Source: Thermoplasmata archaeon (lineage in GTDB: Archaea; Thermoplasmatota; Thermoplasmata; Thermoplasmatales; GCA-001856825). From it: a stretch of DNA of 13,404 nt. Position 1 is the stretch's first letter. Every line of letters begins with the position of its first letter. The position numbers and the translations under genes are program-made. This document shows, piece after piece, positions 13,215-13,404 of this stretch. The DNA lies in contig JAJYRY010000019.1 of NCBI GenBank assembly GCA_021793855.1, positions 1-13,404 of the forward strand, given 5' to 3'. The notes under the pieces are model-generated. The model searched no databases. It was not told the origin of the DNA and saw nothing but the letters and a program-made list of their open reading frames with translations.

Positions 13215-13404
13215 ATGCCGTCAATGGTGCCTCGGAAAATATTCTTCGTTAAAGGAGTAGGGACACATCGGAGCCAACTGGGATCTTTCGAAAATGCCCT
13301 AAGGGACGCAGATATCGCAAAATACAATTTGGTTGAGGTAAGCTCAATTTTTCCACCATATGCAGAAATGGTAGACAGGGAGGAGGGACTCAAACTGCTG
13401 AAAC
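13215..13404 (+). CDS. pdaD: Pyruvoyl-dependent arginine decarboxylase (3' part beyond window)
   Basis: The enzyme converts arginine to agmatine, the precursor of archaeal polyamines and of the agmatidine base in tRNA-Ile. Only the first 63 residues are present. They match the family N-terminus: [41 protein letters not shown]43-S44 in EVSSIFPP is where the proenzyme is expected to cut itself to form the pyruvoyl group. ATG 13215 is favoured by the TATA-like box 28 nt upstream; ATG 13224 is an alternative. It is transcribed divergently from the DtxR-like operon. Confidence 0.9.
   Translation, partial: MPSMVPRKIFFVKGVGTHRSQLGSFENALRDADIAKYNLVEVSSIFPPYAEMVDREEGLKLLK

Noticed and set aside
13163..13393. 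Minus-strand frame of 76 codons opposite pdaD
   Set aside because: The plus strand encodes a clear arginine decarboxylase N-terminus including the VSSIFPP cleavage region.
1..13404. tRNA, rRNA or CRISPR arrays
   Set aside because: Intergenic gaps are short and I saw no cloverleaf with a TTCGANTC arm, no rRNA core sequence and no regularly spaced repeats.

Overview
The window looks like chromosomal DNA of an archaeon, most likely Thermoplasmata (Thermoplasmatales-type). Support comes from archaeal information-processing genes (NOB1, tRNA-splicing endonuclease EndA, pyruvoyl-dependent arginine decarboxylase), an AglB/STT3 oligosaccharyltransferase, and a repeated promoter layout in which a TATA-like box lies about 24-28 nt upstream of the start codon, as expected for leaderless mRNAs. 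The genus assignment is inference; I could not run a search.

Left edge (1-845). The first about 45 bases look like the right end of an IS200/IS605-type element: the last codons of TnpB, a small hairpin, and the GAGGATGTCA block. The rest of that element lies outside the window. Its end touches the stop codon of a minus-strand gene for a zinc-ribbon protein with about four membrane segments. A 262-base non-coding stretch with several AT-rich boxes and a hairpin then leads to the main locus.

Main locus (844-7748). An unusually long AglB (2046 aa) joins a complete catalytic STT3-like part to about 1100 residues of Ig-like repeats, two NEW-like domains and a C-terminal membrane anchor. By hand count it has about 70 N-X-S/T sequons. 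Its stop overlaps by 4 bases (GTGA) the start of a second, smaller surface protein of similar design, so the two are probably translated together. A minus-strand gene for an RNase H-fold (YqgF/RuvC-like) protein overlaps the end of this pair tail to tail.

Middle (8358-11491). A short Sm-like protein and a UspA-type stress protein lie on the minus strand. Divergent from them is an operon of endonuclease III and NOB1, overlapping by 17 bases. NOB1 converges with EndA, which is in an operon behind a small P-loop GTPase-like protein. DNA repair, rRNA 3' end processing and tRNA splicing are therefore side by side.

Right edge (11689-13404). A two-gene metal module consists of a DtxR/MntR-like regulator and a NicO/NiCoT-like permease with a histidine-rich loop. 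The regulator has lost several classical metal ligands. A perfect 15-bp palindrome between its TATA box and start codon is a good candidate for its own operator. Divergent from it, the pyruvoyl-dependent arginine decarboxylase gene begins and runs off the window.
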